Source: Bacteroidota bacterium (lineage in GTDB: Bacteria; Bacteroidota; Bacteroidia; Chitinophagales; Chitinophagaceae). From it: a DNA stretch of 64,000 nt. Every line of letters starts with the position of its first letter. Positions within the stretch are counted from its first letter, which is position 1. A model generated the notes under the pieces. It made no database searches, had not been told where the DNA came from, and saw only the letters and a list, made by a program, of their open reading frames with translations. This document shows positions 40,829 to 50,637 of the stretch, piece by piece. The translations under genes were made by a program, and so were the position numbers. Where the stretch lies: the NCBI GenBank assembly GCA_018267725.1, contig JAFDXY010000009.1, positions 434,001 through 498,000 on the forward strand. Direction: 5' to 3'.

Positions 40829-41887
40829 TTAAAATAAATTATTCTGAAAGTATTCATTTAAAAGTTTTGGGAAAGCAAGTTGTTTTAATTCTTCTATTTT
40901 TTTCCATTGATGTTTTTGTAAAACAGTTGGTATTTTTTTTAATTTAATTTTTATTATTTGTGCTTTTATTTGTTGATGCGTTAATTGCTGTGTTATAACA
41001 GAAGATGTATGTTCCATAACTGCTGTATTAATATTTAATTGTTCTTTTAGCCATTGTTGTATGGTTTCGGTATTCCAATATTGTTGCTCGTTACATTCTA
41101 ATAAATATAACTCATACAAGTTTTGCCAAATATCTTTTGCTATTCGTTTTTGCACTAACACTTTACTATTACATTCAAATAAAAAATAATATAACCATCG
41201 GCGTTTTTTAGTAATTGTTTTTTCTTTAACAGGTAATTTATTTACGCTACCATTATTATATGCCATACAATTTTTTTGTAATACACAATGGCTGCATAAT
41301 GGTTTTAATGGTTTACAAACAGTTGCACCAAAATCCATAATGGCTTGGTTGTATTTACCTGCATTTTGTTTATTTAAAACTTTATTGGCAAGTGCAGTAA
41401 ATTGTTTTTTGCCTTCGGTAGAATCAATAGCAGTTTCAATTTCAAAATATCTTGCTAATACTCTAAATACATTTCCATCTATAACTGCATAAGGTAAATT
41501 ATATGCAAAAGATGCAATAGCTGCTGCAGTGTATGGTCCAACGCCTTTTAATGTAACTATTTCGTTATAGGTCTCCGGGAATTTTCCGTTATAATTTTTT
41601 ACAATTAATCTTGCAGTAAACAATAAATTTTTACATCGGTTATAATAACCCAACCCTTCCCACAATTTAAAAACATCTTCATCTTTTGCTTTAGCTAAAT
41701 AAAAAATTGTAGGATATTTTTGAATAAATTTTTCGTAATAACTCCAACCTTGTTCTACACGTGTTTGTTGTAAAATAATTTCACTCAACCAAATTTTATA
41801 CGGATCTTTTTCTTCTTTCCATGGCATCACTCTTTTATTTTTTGTTTTATGCCACAACATTAGGTTATCAGTAAATTTATTAATCAT
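40829..41887 (-). CDS. mutY: A/G-specific adenine glycosylase
   Basis: Start chosen at the ATG at 41887 (MINKFTDNLMLWH), 352 residues; the open frame adds nine residues upstream that look like leader. LSEIILQQTRVEQGWSYYEKF carries the catalytic Glu, LKGVGPYTAAAIASFAYNLP the helix-hairpin-helix, and VIDGNVFRVLARY the catalytic Asp. The 4Fe-4S cluster ligands are in CKPLKPLCSHCVLQKNC (C-x6-C-x2-C-x5-C). A NUDIX-like C-terminal domain reads 8-oxoG. It removes A mispaired with 8-oxoguanine. It is divergent from an HU gene. Confidence 0.95.
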   Translation of the reverse strand: MINKFTDNLMLWHKTKNKRVMPWKEEKDPYKIWLSEIILQQTRVEQGWSYYEKFIQKYPTIFYLAKAKDEDVFKLWEGLGYYNRCKNLLFTARLIVKNYNGKFPETYNEIVTLKGVGPYTAAAIASFAYNLPYAVIDGNVFRVLARYFEIETAIDSTEGKKQFTALANKVLNKQNAGKYNQAIMDFGATVCKPLKPLCSHCVLQKNCMAYNNGSVNKLPVKEKTITKKRRWLYYFLFECNSKVLVQKRIAKDIWQNLYELYLLECNEQQYWNTETIQQWLKEQLNINTAVMEHTSSVITQQLTHQQIKAQIIKIKLKKIPTVLQKHQWKKIEELKQLAFPKLLNEYFQNNLF

Positions 41888-41989
41888 TACTAACAAAGAT
41901 GGCATCTTAAACAATAATGATTTAAAAAATAATGTGTGAATATTTTTTGTTTAATTTTACGTTTTTCCTAAACCAATAAACTTTCTGCA

Positions 41990-42286
41990 ATGCGAAAAAT
42001 AGATCTTGTAAATATTATTTCAGACAAAACCGGTATTCCTAAAATTGATGTATTGGTTACCATAGAATCTCTTGTTACAGAAATTAAAGAGAACATGCTT
42101 AAAGGCGAAAATATTTATATACGTGGTTTTGGAAGTTTTATAAATAAAAAAAAGGCAGCTAAAATTGGCAGAAACATTCGTACCAATACTGCCATACAAA
42201 TTCCCACACACTATGTTCCGGCTTTTAAACCATCGCCAGAATTTACTGCCGAAATAAAGCAAACAGTAAAACCAAAAGAAGAGTAA
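41990..42286 (+). CDS. HU/IHF family DNA-binding protein
   Basis: 98 residues. RKIDLVNIISDKTGIPKIDV and KGENIYIRGFGSFINKKKAAKIGRNIRTN are the dimer helices and the start of the DNA-gripping arms of the HU/IHF fold. IPTHYVPAFKPSPEF closes the fold. A C-terminal tail (KQTVKPKEE) extends past the usual end. It bends DNA and packs the nucleoid. It differs clearly from the second HU copy at 51239 and may be an IHF-like partner. Confidence 0.92.
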   Translation: MRKIDLVNIISDKTGIPKIDVLVTIESLVTEIKENMLKGENIYIRGFGSFINKKKAAKIGRNIRTNTAIQIPTHYVPAFKPSPEFTAEIKQTVKPKEE

Positions 42287-42305
42287 CTTTGCCAAAATTT
42301 TTTTA

Positions 42306-43148
42306 GTGAAGAAACAACAATTACTTATTACAGCTATTGGATTTATTTTAATTATAGTTTTATTCTTTTTTGTTAAAACGGCTCCTCCTTCTACAACAAA
42401 AAAAGCAGTAGAACCGGTTGCCAATAATACCACTATTCAGTTTAGCGATATTCTTGCCGAAGCAAAAAAGAAAATAACCATTCAGCAAAATGATAGGCTT
42501 GCCGGCTTAGAAAATGCAGTTACAAGAGGCAATGTAAAAGAAGATAAAATTCACGTTTACCACCAATTAGCAAGGTTTTGGGGAGATAGTGCTGGAATGT
42601 TTATTCCTTACATTTATTATACTGCCGAAGCTGCCAAGTTGGAAAATTCGGAAAAATCCCTCACATTTGCCGCCCAACAAATGGTAAACAGATTGTTGGT
42701 TGTAAGCGATGCTACCATGCAAAACTGGTTGGCAAGCAATGCAAAAGTTCTTTTAGATAAAGCAATAGAAATCAATCCCAATAACGATTCCAGCAAAATA
42801 AGCTTAGGAGCATGTTACATGTTTGGCAATATTTCAAACAACCCAATGCAAGGCATTTTAACGGTTAGAGAAATAGCACAAAAAAATCCAAACAACCTAT
42901 ATGCACACTTAGTTTTAGGTTTAGGTGGAAAAAAAAGCAATCAATATGATAAAGCTGCCGAACATTTTTTAGCTATAATTAAACAACAGCCAAAAAATAT
43001 AGATGCCATATTAAATGCAGCCGAATGTTATGAGTTAATGCACAACAAAACCGAAGCCATAAAGTGGTACACAGTTGCAAAAAAATTGATTACTAATAAT
43101 GCTGATGCTATTAAAGAAATTGATACACGTATTAACGAATTAAAATAA
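42306..43148 (+). CDS. Membrane-anchored TPR-repeat protein
   Basis: 280 residues with a GTG start at 42306, 19 bases after the HU stop. The N-terminal segment LLITAIGFILIIVLFFFV anchors it in the membrane, with the rest probably periplasmic. Three tetratricopeptide-type repeats are visible toward the C-terminus: AIEINPNNDSSKISLGACYMF, AQKNPNNLYAHLVLGLGGKK and IKQQPKNIDAILNAAECYEL. It is probably a scaffold. The spacing suggests it is co-transcribed with the HU gene. Confidence 0.85.
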   Translation: MKKQQLLITAIGFILIIVLFFFVKTAPPSTTKKAVEPVANNTTIQFSDILAEAKKKITIQQNDRLAGLENAVTRGNVKEDKIHVYHQLARFWGDSAGMFIPYIYYTAEAAKLENSEKSLTFAAQQMVNRLLVVSDATMQNWLASNAKVLLDKAIEINPNNDSSKISLGACYMFGNISNNPMQGILTVREIAQKNPNNLYAHLVLGLGGKKSNQYDKAAEHFLAIIKQQPKNIDAILNAAECYELMHNKTEAIKWYTVAKKLITNNADAIKEIDTRINELK

Positions 43149-43175
43149 TTTTTTAACTATTTAAATTAGACAGAG

Positions 43176-43268
43176 ATGCCTTGTGGTAAGAAAAGAAAAC
43201 GTCATAAAATTGCGACACATAAACGCAAAAAACGTTTAAGAAAAAACCGTCATAAGAAAAAGAAATAA
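43176..43268 (+). CDS. AURKAIP1/COX24-domain (mS38-like) small basic protein
   Basis: 30 residues, starting MPCGKKRKRHKIATHKRKKR. More than half of the residues are Lys, Arg or His. This matches the Bacteroidota small protein named AURKAIP1/COX24 domain-containing, a relative of mitochondrial ribosomal protein mS38. A ribosomal role is inferred from that family. It lies just upstream of the RNase G gene, another ribosome-maturation factor, and ends in a strong hairpin. It is too short for ordinary gene finders. Confidence 0.85.
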   Translation: MPCGKKRKRHKIATHKRKKRLRKNRHKKKK

Positions 43269-43287
43269 TTCTTAATGACATTAAAAT

Positions 43288-43328
43288 AATAAAGTTTCGT
43301 TGCACTACTACCGTAACGAAACTTTATT
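43288..43328 (+). terminator. Long perfect hairpin after the small basic protein gene
   Basis: AATAAAGTTTCGTT (43288-43301) pairs perfectly with AACGAAACTTTATT (43315-43328), a 14-base stem, and the right arm ends T-rich. It would terminate transcription before rng or set its own RNA boundary. Confidence 0.8.
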
Positions 43329-43424
43329 TACTACCGCTTAAAATGTTTGCCGCTTACCTTATTCCTGCAACTTTACCTTCCTAATTTCTTTCTGGCAAAT
43401 ATTCTTCTGAGGTGTATTGAAAAA

Positions 43425-43444
43425 ATCTGTTAGTAATAACAGAT
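43425..43444 (+). promoter_or_regulatory. Hairpin in the rng 5' region
   Basis: ATCTGTTA, loop GTAA, TAACAGAT, ending 28 bases before the TTG start. It could affect rng translation or be cut by RNase G itself; inference only. Confidence 0.4.
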
Positions 43445-43472
43445 GTGATTATGTATTTAAAAGTTGCAAATT

Positions 43473-45017
43473 TTGAACAAAGAATTAATAATTAACGCAG
43501 CCCCTTCTGGTGTAGAAATTGCTTTGCTGGAAGATAAAAAATTAGTAGAGCTGCACAACGAAAAGGCCGATGCAATTTTTGCAGTAGGCGATTTATATTT
43601 AGGAAAAGTAAAAAAACTAATTCCAGGTTTAAATGCCGCTTTTGTAGATGTAGGTTTTGAAAAAGATGCATTTCTGCATTATACCGATTTATCTCCTTTT
43701 GCCAAATCTATTTTAAAGTTTACACAAACTTCTATGCAAGAAGGCGATGCCTTTGATTTTGGAAAATTTGAAATTGAACCCGAAATAATTAAAACCGGAA
43801 AAATTAATGAAGTACTTAACAGCAAGCCCAATATTTTAGTACAAATTTTAAAAGAACCCATTGCTGCTAAAGGACCTCGTTTAAGTTGCGAATTAAGTTT
43901 ACCCGGAAGATTTGTAGTACTTACGCCATTTAATGAAATAGTTGCCGTATCAAAAAAAATACATTCGGCAGATGAAAGAAAAAGATTACAAAAAATTGTA
44001 GAAGCTATTCGCCCAAAAGGATTTGGTGTAATTGTACGAACTGCTGCCGAAGGTAAAAGCACATCTGAACTACATCAAGATTTATTAGAATTGCAAACCA
44101 CATGGAAAAATATTCAGCATAATTTAAAAGATGCCGTAGCACCTACCAAAATATTAAGTGAGCAAGATAAAACCACCAGCATTTTACGCGATTTATTAAA
44201 TGCAGATTTTAACAATATTATAATTAACGATAAAAATATATATAACGATACCAGAAATTATTTACAACGTATTGCTCCAGATAAAGAAAATATCGTTTCG
44301 TATTATAACAATGGCTCTCCAGTATTTGATCATTACGGTATTACCAAACAAGTAAAAAGTTCTTTTGGCAAAACAGTAAACTTACCAAGCGGAGCTTATT
44401 TAATTATTGAACATACCGAAGCTTTACATGTTATAGATGTAAACAGCGGTTATAAAAGCGTTAGCAACAACCAAGAAGAAAATGCTTTACAAACTAATTT
44501 AGAAGCTGCGGCAGAAATAGCAAGGCAGTTACGTTTAAGAGATATTGGCGGCATTATTGTGATTGATTTTATTGATATGAAACTTCCTGATAATAAAAAG
44601 AAACTACAGGAAGCAATGGAAGAAATGATGAATGCCGACAGAGCCAAACATGCAGTACTGCCCATTTCTAAATTTGGATTAATGCAAATTACAAGGCAAC
44701 GTATGCGGCCAGAAGTAAATATTAATACTTCTGAACTTTGTCCAAGTTGCGGCGGTACAGGTAAAGTAACTTCAACTTTATTGTTAGAAGATGAAATTGA
44801 AAAACGTTTACATTATTTATCTACACATTCATATACCAATTTGTTATTAATTGTTCATCCAATTGTTTATTCTCATTTAACAAAAGGTATTTTCAATTCT
44901 ATTTATAAAAAATGGAAACGTAAATACAAAGTAAAATTAATATTAGAAAAAAATAACAACTATCAATTAATAGAATATCGTTTTTTTAATGAACATGATG
45001 ATGAGATAAAATTTTAA
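43473..45017 (+). CDS. rng: Ribonuclease G/E family
   Basis: 514 residues if started at TTG 43473 (MNKELIINAAPSGVEIALLED), which fits the family; another TTG nine bases earlier is possible, and no in-frame ATG exists. An S1 domain occupies residues 25-130 (VGDLYLGKVKKLIPGLNAAFVDVGFEKDAFLHY). The catalytic Asp residues are in VIDVNSGYKS and GGIIVIDFIDM, and the zinc-link Cys pair is in CPSCGGTGKV. It processes 16S rRNA 5' ends and mRNAs. The unusual start lies inside a 14-codon ORF (43451-43495, other frame), which might couple their translation. Confidence 0.93.
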   Translation: MNKELIINAAPSGVEIALLEDKKLVELHNEKADAIFAVGDLYLGKVKKLIPGLNAAFVDVGFEKDAFLHYTDLSPFAKSILKFTQTSMQEGDAFDFGKFEIEPEIIKTGKINEVLNSKPNILVQILKEPIAAKGPRLSCELSLPGRFVVLTPFNEIVAVSKKIHSADERKRLQKIVEAIRPKGFGVIVRTAAEGKSTSELHQDLLELQTTWKNIQHNLKDAVAPTKILSEQDKTTSILRDLLNADFNNIIINDKNIYNDTRNYLQRIAPDKENIVSYYNNGSPVFDHYGITKQVKSSFGKTVNLPSGAYLIIEHTEALHVIDVNSGYKSVSNNQEENALQTNLEAAAEIARQLRLRDIGGIIVIDFIDMKLPDNKKKLQEAMEEMMNADRAKHAVLPISKFGLMQITRQRMRPEVNINTSELCPSCGGTGKVTSTLLLEDEIEKRLHYLSTHSYTNLLLIVHPIVYSHLTKGIFNSIYKKWKRKYKVKLILEKNNNYQLIEYRFFNEHDDEIKF

Positions 45018-45031
45018 TACATTCAAACATA

Positions 45032-48000
45032 TTATTGTTCTTCTTTATCTTCTGTTTCTTCTAACTTACCATTATTGCTGCGTTTTAATTTTACAACCGG
45101 ATTATTTTGTGTACCCGTAACTGAAAACGGAATACCAAAAATTCCTAATGGAGGTAAGCCAATTCTTCCTTTCAAATTTAACTTACCATCAAAACTTACT
45201 TGACCTTCAAACCTTGGCCTGAAGCCAAATACACGCATTTTTACTTTTTCAATTGTAATAATATTATTGGCAATGGTTGTATGAATATCAACTTTTGATA
45301 AATCGGGATTATTAAGGCTATCTCTATTGGTTGCTTTACTAACTGCCGAAAAAAGTTTAAACCCTTTTACTTTTATTTTTTGTAATGATAATGTTCCGCC
45401 ACCTTGTATAGAAGGATATACCGGAAACATATTGGCACCTAATCTTCCTTTTAATTTATAATCAATAGAAACAATGCCTTTGCAATAAGCAGCAGCAGAT
45501 GCCATATCATGAAAAATTTTAATTTCTTTATAAGCACGTTCTATATTAAAATCTGTTGCTTTAATATTATATTCAAACAATGCTTTAGTTGGTGTAATGC
45601 TTTTATACATTGCATTCATATTAGCTTTTGTTCCAATAACATCAAAACCTGTTTCATTTAATTTAAGTATTCCTGAATCAATTACTAATTGCCCTTTAAA
45701 ATTATTAAGTTTAATATCGTTATAATTTATTTTATTAGCAGTAGTATTTACCGTTACCGATAAATTTGTTGGAACCATTACAACGCCTGTTGCAGGTGCA
45801 CTTTTAGAAGTATCGCCTGCATAAGCCATAAACTCATTTACATTAATTATTTTAGAAGTTAAAGTAATTTCTCCGTGCAATGTTTCTTTATCTTTCATTG
45901 CATAGTTAATAATGTTATTAAGATATCCATTAATTAATAAATCTGAGTTGCCGTAATTGGTTGCAATATTTTGTAGCCAAATTTTATCTTGTTCAAAACG
46001 AAGTATTCCATCTTTTATAAAAAATGGTTTAGGAAAATAATCTGTTGTTACAGCAAAATCTTTTAACACCAATGTTCCACTGTTATATAATTTATCAAAT
46101 TTTTTTGCTATTGCATTTGCTTGTGTGCCTTGTAAAGAAAGGTTTGCTTTAATGAATCCTTTTACATCAATACCTTTTTTAGAAAATACTTTATAAATTT
46201 TTCCAACATCAATGGTGCCGTTGCTTTTTATATTGTAATTTATATTGTTTAAATTTTTTATATCTGCTTGCAATAAAAACGGCTGCCCTTCAAACATAAA
46301 GCTGACGGGCTTTACAGCTATTACCAAATCTTTTAACGAGCCTTGTTTGCTTACAATAGTTGCGGCTATATTAATTTTTTCAATTGGGTTTACATAATAT
46401 TTTGTTTGAACTTTTCCATCATTCAAATTCAAATCAACAACAGTAACAGGGAATATTTTTTTAGCAATATTGAAATTTCCTTTAGCAATTAAATTGGCAA
46501 TTAATTTTCCTTTCAAATCAATATCAGTTAAAGGATAAAATTCTTTAATGCTTGCCAAATTTACGTTTGATTGAATATTAGCATCAATAGGCATGTTTAC
46601 ATTTCCACCTGCTTTTATATAACCTTTAATAAAATTTCCTGCTGCAAGTGCATTAATATTTTCAATAGAAAAAACAGTATGACTAAAATTATTATCGGCA
46701 CAAGATGCATTAATATTAAAACTAATATTTTCAATAGGTTTAGTAACCGATTTGTATTTTAAAAAACCATTACTAAAAGAAGATTGTAAATTAAAAGAAG
46801 GAATACTTGCCACAACAGTATCTGTTTTTCTTATTCCGCTATGTATAATTTTTGTATAATAATTTCCGTTTGCATTAAACTTACATTTGTAATTTCCTCT
46901 TACATCAAACTCTTTAATACCTGTTGCTTCAAATAATTTTTCTGCATCTAAATCCGCATCTGCAAAGGCTTTTACGTTAATATGGTTTACACCAACCGTA
47001 TGCAATGCTGCATTTAAATAACTTTTATCAACCGTAAAATGCAAAGTATCTAAATCAATTTTTAAACTATCGGTATTTAATTGCGGAAGTTTTGCAGAAA
47101 ATTTGAATAATAAATTTTTTAAAGATGCCGGTGCTTTTTCATAATCTAAATATCCATCAAATACATTAAATGAGAATTGTAAACTGGGCATTATGTTTTT
47201 AGAAGCAATGTATTGCCCCGCTAATGCTGCATCAATTTCTGTTTTACCTTTTGCATCCATTTTTTCAAACCAAGGCATATAAGCCGGCGGAACAGCACTT
47301 AACACATCATACAAATCTGTATTTACAGAACTAAGTTTAAAATTCATGTTATAGCCATCTTTCATAAATTCAAACTTTCCGTTAAAACTAAATGGTAATT
47401 TGTTTAGTACTAAATCGTTTTTTTCAAAAATGAATGATAACGAGTTGGTGTTTATTTTAGTAACTAAATTGGCTTGCATTTTTTTTGAACCTATGTAATG
47501 TTTGCCATTATAGTTTAAATTAAAAGAATCTGTTTTTATAGAAGATGCTAAATCAAAAATGGCTTTACTTAAATTTCCTTTTCCTAAATAATTAATATTT
47601 CTTGCATCAATTAAAATAGGAATTGACCTATCATTATAAGTAAGGTTACTTTTATCTATTTGAATGCGTTCTATTTTTAATGATGCACTGCTTGAATCGT
47701 TTGCCTGCTTTGATTTTGCAGCAGTATCAGCATTATAAATATTATAGTTTGGCAAACCATCTGCACTAACTTGTACATTAATATTGCTGTGTGTTAAATA
47801 AATTTCATCAATAGTTATTTGTGAAGAAAAAACGCTGGCAAGGTTAATACCTAATGCAATTTCTTTTGCATTAATTAAAGTATCGTTTGCAAATGGTTTA
47901 GAACCTTTTAATGAACAATCGTACAAGGTTAATGTTAAAGATGGAAAGTGATTAAAAAAAGATAATCTTGCTTTAGAAAAATTTAATTCTGTTGTAATAG

Positions 48001-48148
48001 CATTGTTTGCCCAGGTTTTAATTTTTTTTGAAACAAAATTTGGAAATAAAAAAGGCAGCAAAAACATTAATGCTAAAATGCTACCTATAGTTATGCCAAA
48101 TATTTTTAAAATTTTTTTTACCAATTTAGAAACAGTAAATCTTTTCAT
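45032..48148 (-). CDS. AsmA family envelope protein
   Basis: 1038 residues. The N-terminal membrane anchor (ILKIFGITIGSILALMFLLPFLFP) is followed by a very long beta-rich, repetitive region, the usual AsmA/TamB-like layout for bridging the two membranes. Typical AsmA pieces are INAKEIALGINLASVFSSQITIDEIYL near the N-terminus and a C-terminal AsmA domain (SIQGGGTLSLQKIKVKG, GLPPLGIFGIPFSVTGTQNNP). It probably takes part in phospholipid or outer-membrane protein homeostasis. It converges on rng with a 14-base gap. Confidence 0.88.
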   Translation of the reverse strand: MKRFTVSKLVKKILKIFGITIGSILALMFLLPFLFPNFVSKKIKTWANNAITTELNFSKARLSFFNHFPSLTLTLYDCSLKGSKPFANDTLINAKEIALGINLASVFSSQITIDEIYLTHSNINVQVSADGLPNYNIYNADTAAKSKQANDSSSASLKIERIQIDKSNLTYNDRSIPILIDARNINYLGKGNLSKAIFDLASSIKTDSFNLNYNGKHYIGSKKMQANLVTKINTNSLSFIFEKNDLVLNKLPFSFNGKFEFMKDGYNMNFKLSSVNTDLYDVLSAVPPAYMPWFEKMDAKGKTEIDAALAGQYIASKNIMPSLQFSFNVFDGYLDYEKAPASLKNLLFKFSAKLPQLNTDSLKIDLDTLHFTVDKSYLNAALHTVGVNHINVKAFADADLDAEKLFEATGIKEFDVRGNYKCKFNANGNYYTKIIHSGIRKTDTVVASIPSFNLQSSFSNGFLKYKSVTKPIENISFNINASCADNNFSHTVFSIENINALAAGNFIKGYIKAGGNVNMPIDANIQSNVNLASIKEFYPLTDIDLKGKLIANLIAKGNFNIAKKIFPVTVVDLNLNDGKVQTKYYVNPIEKINIAATIVSKQGSLKDLVIAVKPVSFMFEGQPFLLQADIKNLNNINYNIKSNGTIDVGKIYKVFSKKGIDVKGFIKANLSLQGTQANAIAKKFDKLYNSGTLVLKDFAVTTDYFPKPFFIKDGILRFEQDKIWLQNIATNYGNSDLLINGYLNNIINYAMKDKETLHGEITLTSKIINVNEFMAYAGDTSKSAPATGVVMVPTNLSVTVNTTANKINYNDIKLNNFKGQLVIDSGILKLNETGFDVIGTKANMNAMYKSITPTKALFEYNIKATDFNIERAYKEIKIFHDMASAAAYCKGIVSIDYKLKGRLGANMFPVYPSIQGGGTLSLQKIKVKGFKLFSAVSKATNRDSLNNPDLSKVDIHTTIANNIITIEKVKMRVFGFRPRFEGQVSFDGKLNLKGRIGLPPLGIFGIPFSVTGTQNNPVVKLKRSNNGKLEETEDKEEQ

Positions 48149-48193
48149 TCAATTAAATTATTTGTTGCAAGAAGTTTTGTTGTATTATATTTT

Positions 48194-48913
48194 TTATTCA
48201 AACCACCACCACCTTTTCTTATGTTTTTTATAATTATCAGAAACATATTTCTGTATATGCTCAATAGCATCATCAATATCATCGGTATATAAAACTAATT
48301 TTAAATCTTCGGGAGAAATAGTTCCTGCTTTACTCATTCCCTGAATGGTTTGCCACAATTCTGCATAAAATTCTTTCCCATATAAAACAATAGGAAAATT
48401 TTTTATGGTTCTTGTTTGTACCAATGTTAGTGTTTCAAAAAATTCATCCATTGTTCCAAAACCGCCGGGCATAATAACAAACGCATACGAATATTTTATC
48501 ATAACTGTTTTACGAACAAAAAAATGATTAAACGTTATACTGGTATGCACATAAGGGTTTGGCTTTTGTTCAAAAGGTAATTTTATATTACAACCTACAG
48601 ATGTTCCTCCGTTTTCAAAAGCACCTCTGTTAGCGGCTTCCATAATACCTGGCCCGCCGCCACTCATAGTTGTAAAACCTATATTGGCAATACGTTTACC
48701 AAACTCTCTAGCAGCAATATAATACTCATTATTTTCATCAAATCTTGCACTGCCAAAAACAGTAATACACGGGCCGGCAAAATGTAATTTTCTAAACCCT
48801 TTAATAAATTCTGAAGCTACTTTTAAAACAAATCTAAATTCAAACATTCTTGGCTTAGGTCCATCTAAATAAACATGCTCTTTCGCATTACCTACTTTTT
48901 CTATTTTACTCAT
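48194..48913 (-). CDS. LOG-family protein (TIGR00730, nucleotide 5'-monophosphate phosphoribohydrolase type)
   Basis: 239 residues. TMSGGGPGIMEAANRGA and the hallmark PGGFGTMDEFFETLTLVQT (PGGxGT-x2-E) are plainly visible. Proteins of this family, once called lysine decarboxylase-like, release the base from adenosine 5'-monophosphate-type cytokinin nucleotides; the bacterial role is often unclear. It lies 45 bases upstream of the AsmA gene, same strand, so co-transcription is possible. Confidence 0.9.
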   Translation of the reverse strand: MSKIEKVGNAKEHVYLDGPKPRMFEFRFVLKVASEFIKGFRKLHFAGPCITVFGSARFDENNEYYIAAREFGKRIANIGFTTMSGGGPGIMEAANRGAFENGGTSVGCNIKLPFEQKPNPYVHTSITFNHFFVRKTVMIKYSYAFVIMPGGFGTMDEFFETLTLVQTRTIKNFPIVLYGKEFYAELWQTIQGMSKAGTISPEDLKLVLYTDDIDDAIEHIQKYVSDNYKKHKKRWWWFE

Positions 48914-49013
48914 TTCATTATTTATTTAAAGCAAAGTACTTATAAACAAATTGTCTGCCAACTTCAAGCAATTAATTAACTTAATACTTTTGCAAAAAAT
49001 AATTTTATTATTC

Positions 49014-49826
49014 ATGAAGATGAAATTAAGTGTATTGCTAATTTTAAGTACAGCATTTTATACTACAATAACAGCACAAGTAAACAACAAAAAAAAACAC
49101 CGTAAAGGAGAGTTTTATTTTTCGTGGGGTTATAATAAAGAATGGTACACCAATAGCACTGTTCGGGTAATGCAACCCGCATTAGGTAACGATTATAAAT
49201 TAAAAAACATTTCAGCACATGATCATATTGGTTGGGATGAAGGGATTTTTAGTATTCCAATTTCTATTCCTCAATACAATTATCGTTTGGGTTTTTTAAT
49301 TAACAGAAAAAAGAATTTGTTTTTTGAAATTAATTTCGATCACACAAAATATATTATCTCTAATCAAGATGCTCATTTAGTTGGAACATTAAATAATAGA
49401 CAAGTTGATACAACCATTGCTTTTAACCAAGCCAACGGATTTCTTTATTATTTGAATAATGGAGCAAATTTTTTATTATTTAATTTAGTAAAACGTTATC
49501 AGTTACATGAATCGGCTAATAAAAATTTTAAAATAGATGGTTTTGTAAAAGGTGGAATTGGGCCAGTAATACCACATGTTGAAAATATGTTTTTCGGTAA
49601 ATCAAACGATCCTCATTTTCAAATTGGCGGATGGAACATTGGTGCAGAAGCCGCTATTAGAGCCACTTTCCTTAAATCTGTTTATGTAGAATTTGCAAAC
49701 AAGTTAGATTATGCAAGCTATACCGGTTTAGGTGTTTATCAAGGTAAAGCAAGGCAAATGTTTGGCACTTACGAATTAATTTTAAGTTTAGGTGTAACTA
49801 TTCCAACAGGTAAAAAAATAGAATAA
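49014..49826 (+). CDS. Exported outer-membrane beta-barrel protein, unknown
   Basis: 270 residues if started at the ATG at 49014 (MKMKLSVLLILSTAFYTTITAQ, a signal peptide); ATG 49020 is also possible, and the longer frame adds leader only. The body shows alternating aromatic beta strands (KGEFYFSWGYNKEWYTNSTVRV, NYRLGFLINRKKNLFFEINFDH, GGWNIGAEAAIRATFLKSVYVEFANK) and ends GTYELILSLGVTIPTG, typical of small Bacteroidota porin-like barrels. Function unknown. It is followed 38 bases later by exonuclease III. Confidence 0.78.
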   Translation: MKMKLSVLLILSTAFYTTITAQVNNKKKHRKGEFYFSWGYNKEWYTNSTVRVMQPALGNDYKLKNISAHDHIGWDEGIFSIPISIPQYNYRLGFLINRKKNLFFEINFDHTKYIISNQDAHLVGTLNNRQVDTTIAFNQANGFLYYLNNGANFLLFNLVKRYQLHESANKNFKIDGFVKGGIGPVIPHVENMFFGKSNDPHFQIGGWNIGAEAAIRATFLKSVYVEFANKLDYASYTGLGVYQGKARQMFGTYELILSLGVTIPTGKKIE

Positions 49827-49864
49827 TATTTTGTTGAATATCATTTAAATATATAAATAAAATT

Positions 49865-50635
49865 ATGCGTATCATTTCATACAACACCAACGGCATTCGT
49901 GCTGCAATAAAAAAAGGTTTTATAGATTGGTTAAAAACAAACCCTGCAGATATTATTTGTATTCAAGAAACCAAAGCCAATAAAGATGATGTTGAATATC
50001 ATTTAATTGAACAATTAGGTTATAGCAGCTATTGGTTTTCTGCACAAAAAAAAGGATATAGTGGCGTTGCAGTATTTACCAAAATAAAACCTGATAATAT
50101 AGAATTTGGTAATAAAATAGAACAAAGCGATTTTGAGGGAAGAGTTATTAGGCTTGACTTTGGTAAGCACACTTTAATTAACGCATACTTTCCCAGTGGC
50201 ACAAGTGGAGATGAAAGGCAAACATATAAATACCAATGGTTAGATGAATTTTTAGATTATTTAAACACATTAAAAAAAACAAGACCACAATTAATTATAA
50301 CCGGAGATTATAATATTGCACATACTGCTATTGATATACACGACCCAAAAGGCAATAAAAACTCATCAGGGTTTTTACCTGAAGAAAGAGCATGGATGGA
50401 TAAATTTTTAAGCAATGGCTTTGTTGATACATTTCGTTACATGCATCCTGAAGCAACGGGTGCATATAGTTGGTGGAGCCAACGTTTTCCCAGTGTACGC
50501 TTACAAAACAAAGGTTGGAGAATAGACTATATAAGCGTTACAGAGAATTTGAAAAATAAAATTGCAGATGCAAAAATATATCCTGATGTAAAACACAGCG
50601 ACCATTGCCCTATTTATGTTGAGCTAAAAAATTAA
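49865..50635 (+). CDS. xth: Exodeoxyribonuclease III
   Basis: 256 residues. SYNTNGIRAAIKKGFIDWL opens the endonuclease/exonuclease/phosphatase fold. CIQETKANKDD carries the metal Glu, GDYNIAHTAIDIHDPKGNKNS the catalytic Asp/Asn, and SDHCPIYVEL the final Asp-His. It nicks DNA at abasic sites in base excision repair. It has the normal length. The next gene begins 2 bases after its stop. Confidence 0.95.
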   Translation: MRIISYNTNGIRAAIKKGFIDWLKTNPADIICIQETKANKDDVEYHLIEQLGYSSYWFSAQKKGYSGVAVFTKIKPDNIEFGNKIEQSDFEGRVIRLDFGKHTLINAYFPSGTSGDERQTYKYQWLDEFLDYLNTLKKTRPQLIITGDYNIAHTAIDIHDPKGNKNSSGFLPEERAWMDKFLSNGFVDTFRYMHPEATGAYSWWSQRFPSVRLQNKGWRIDYISVTENLKNKIADAKIYPDVKHSDHCPIYVELKN

Positions 50636-50637
50636 CT

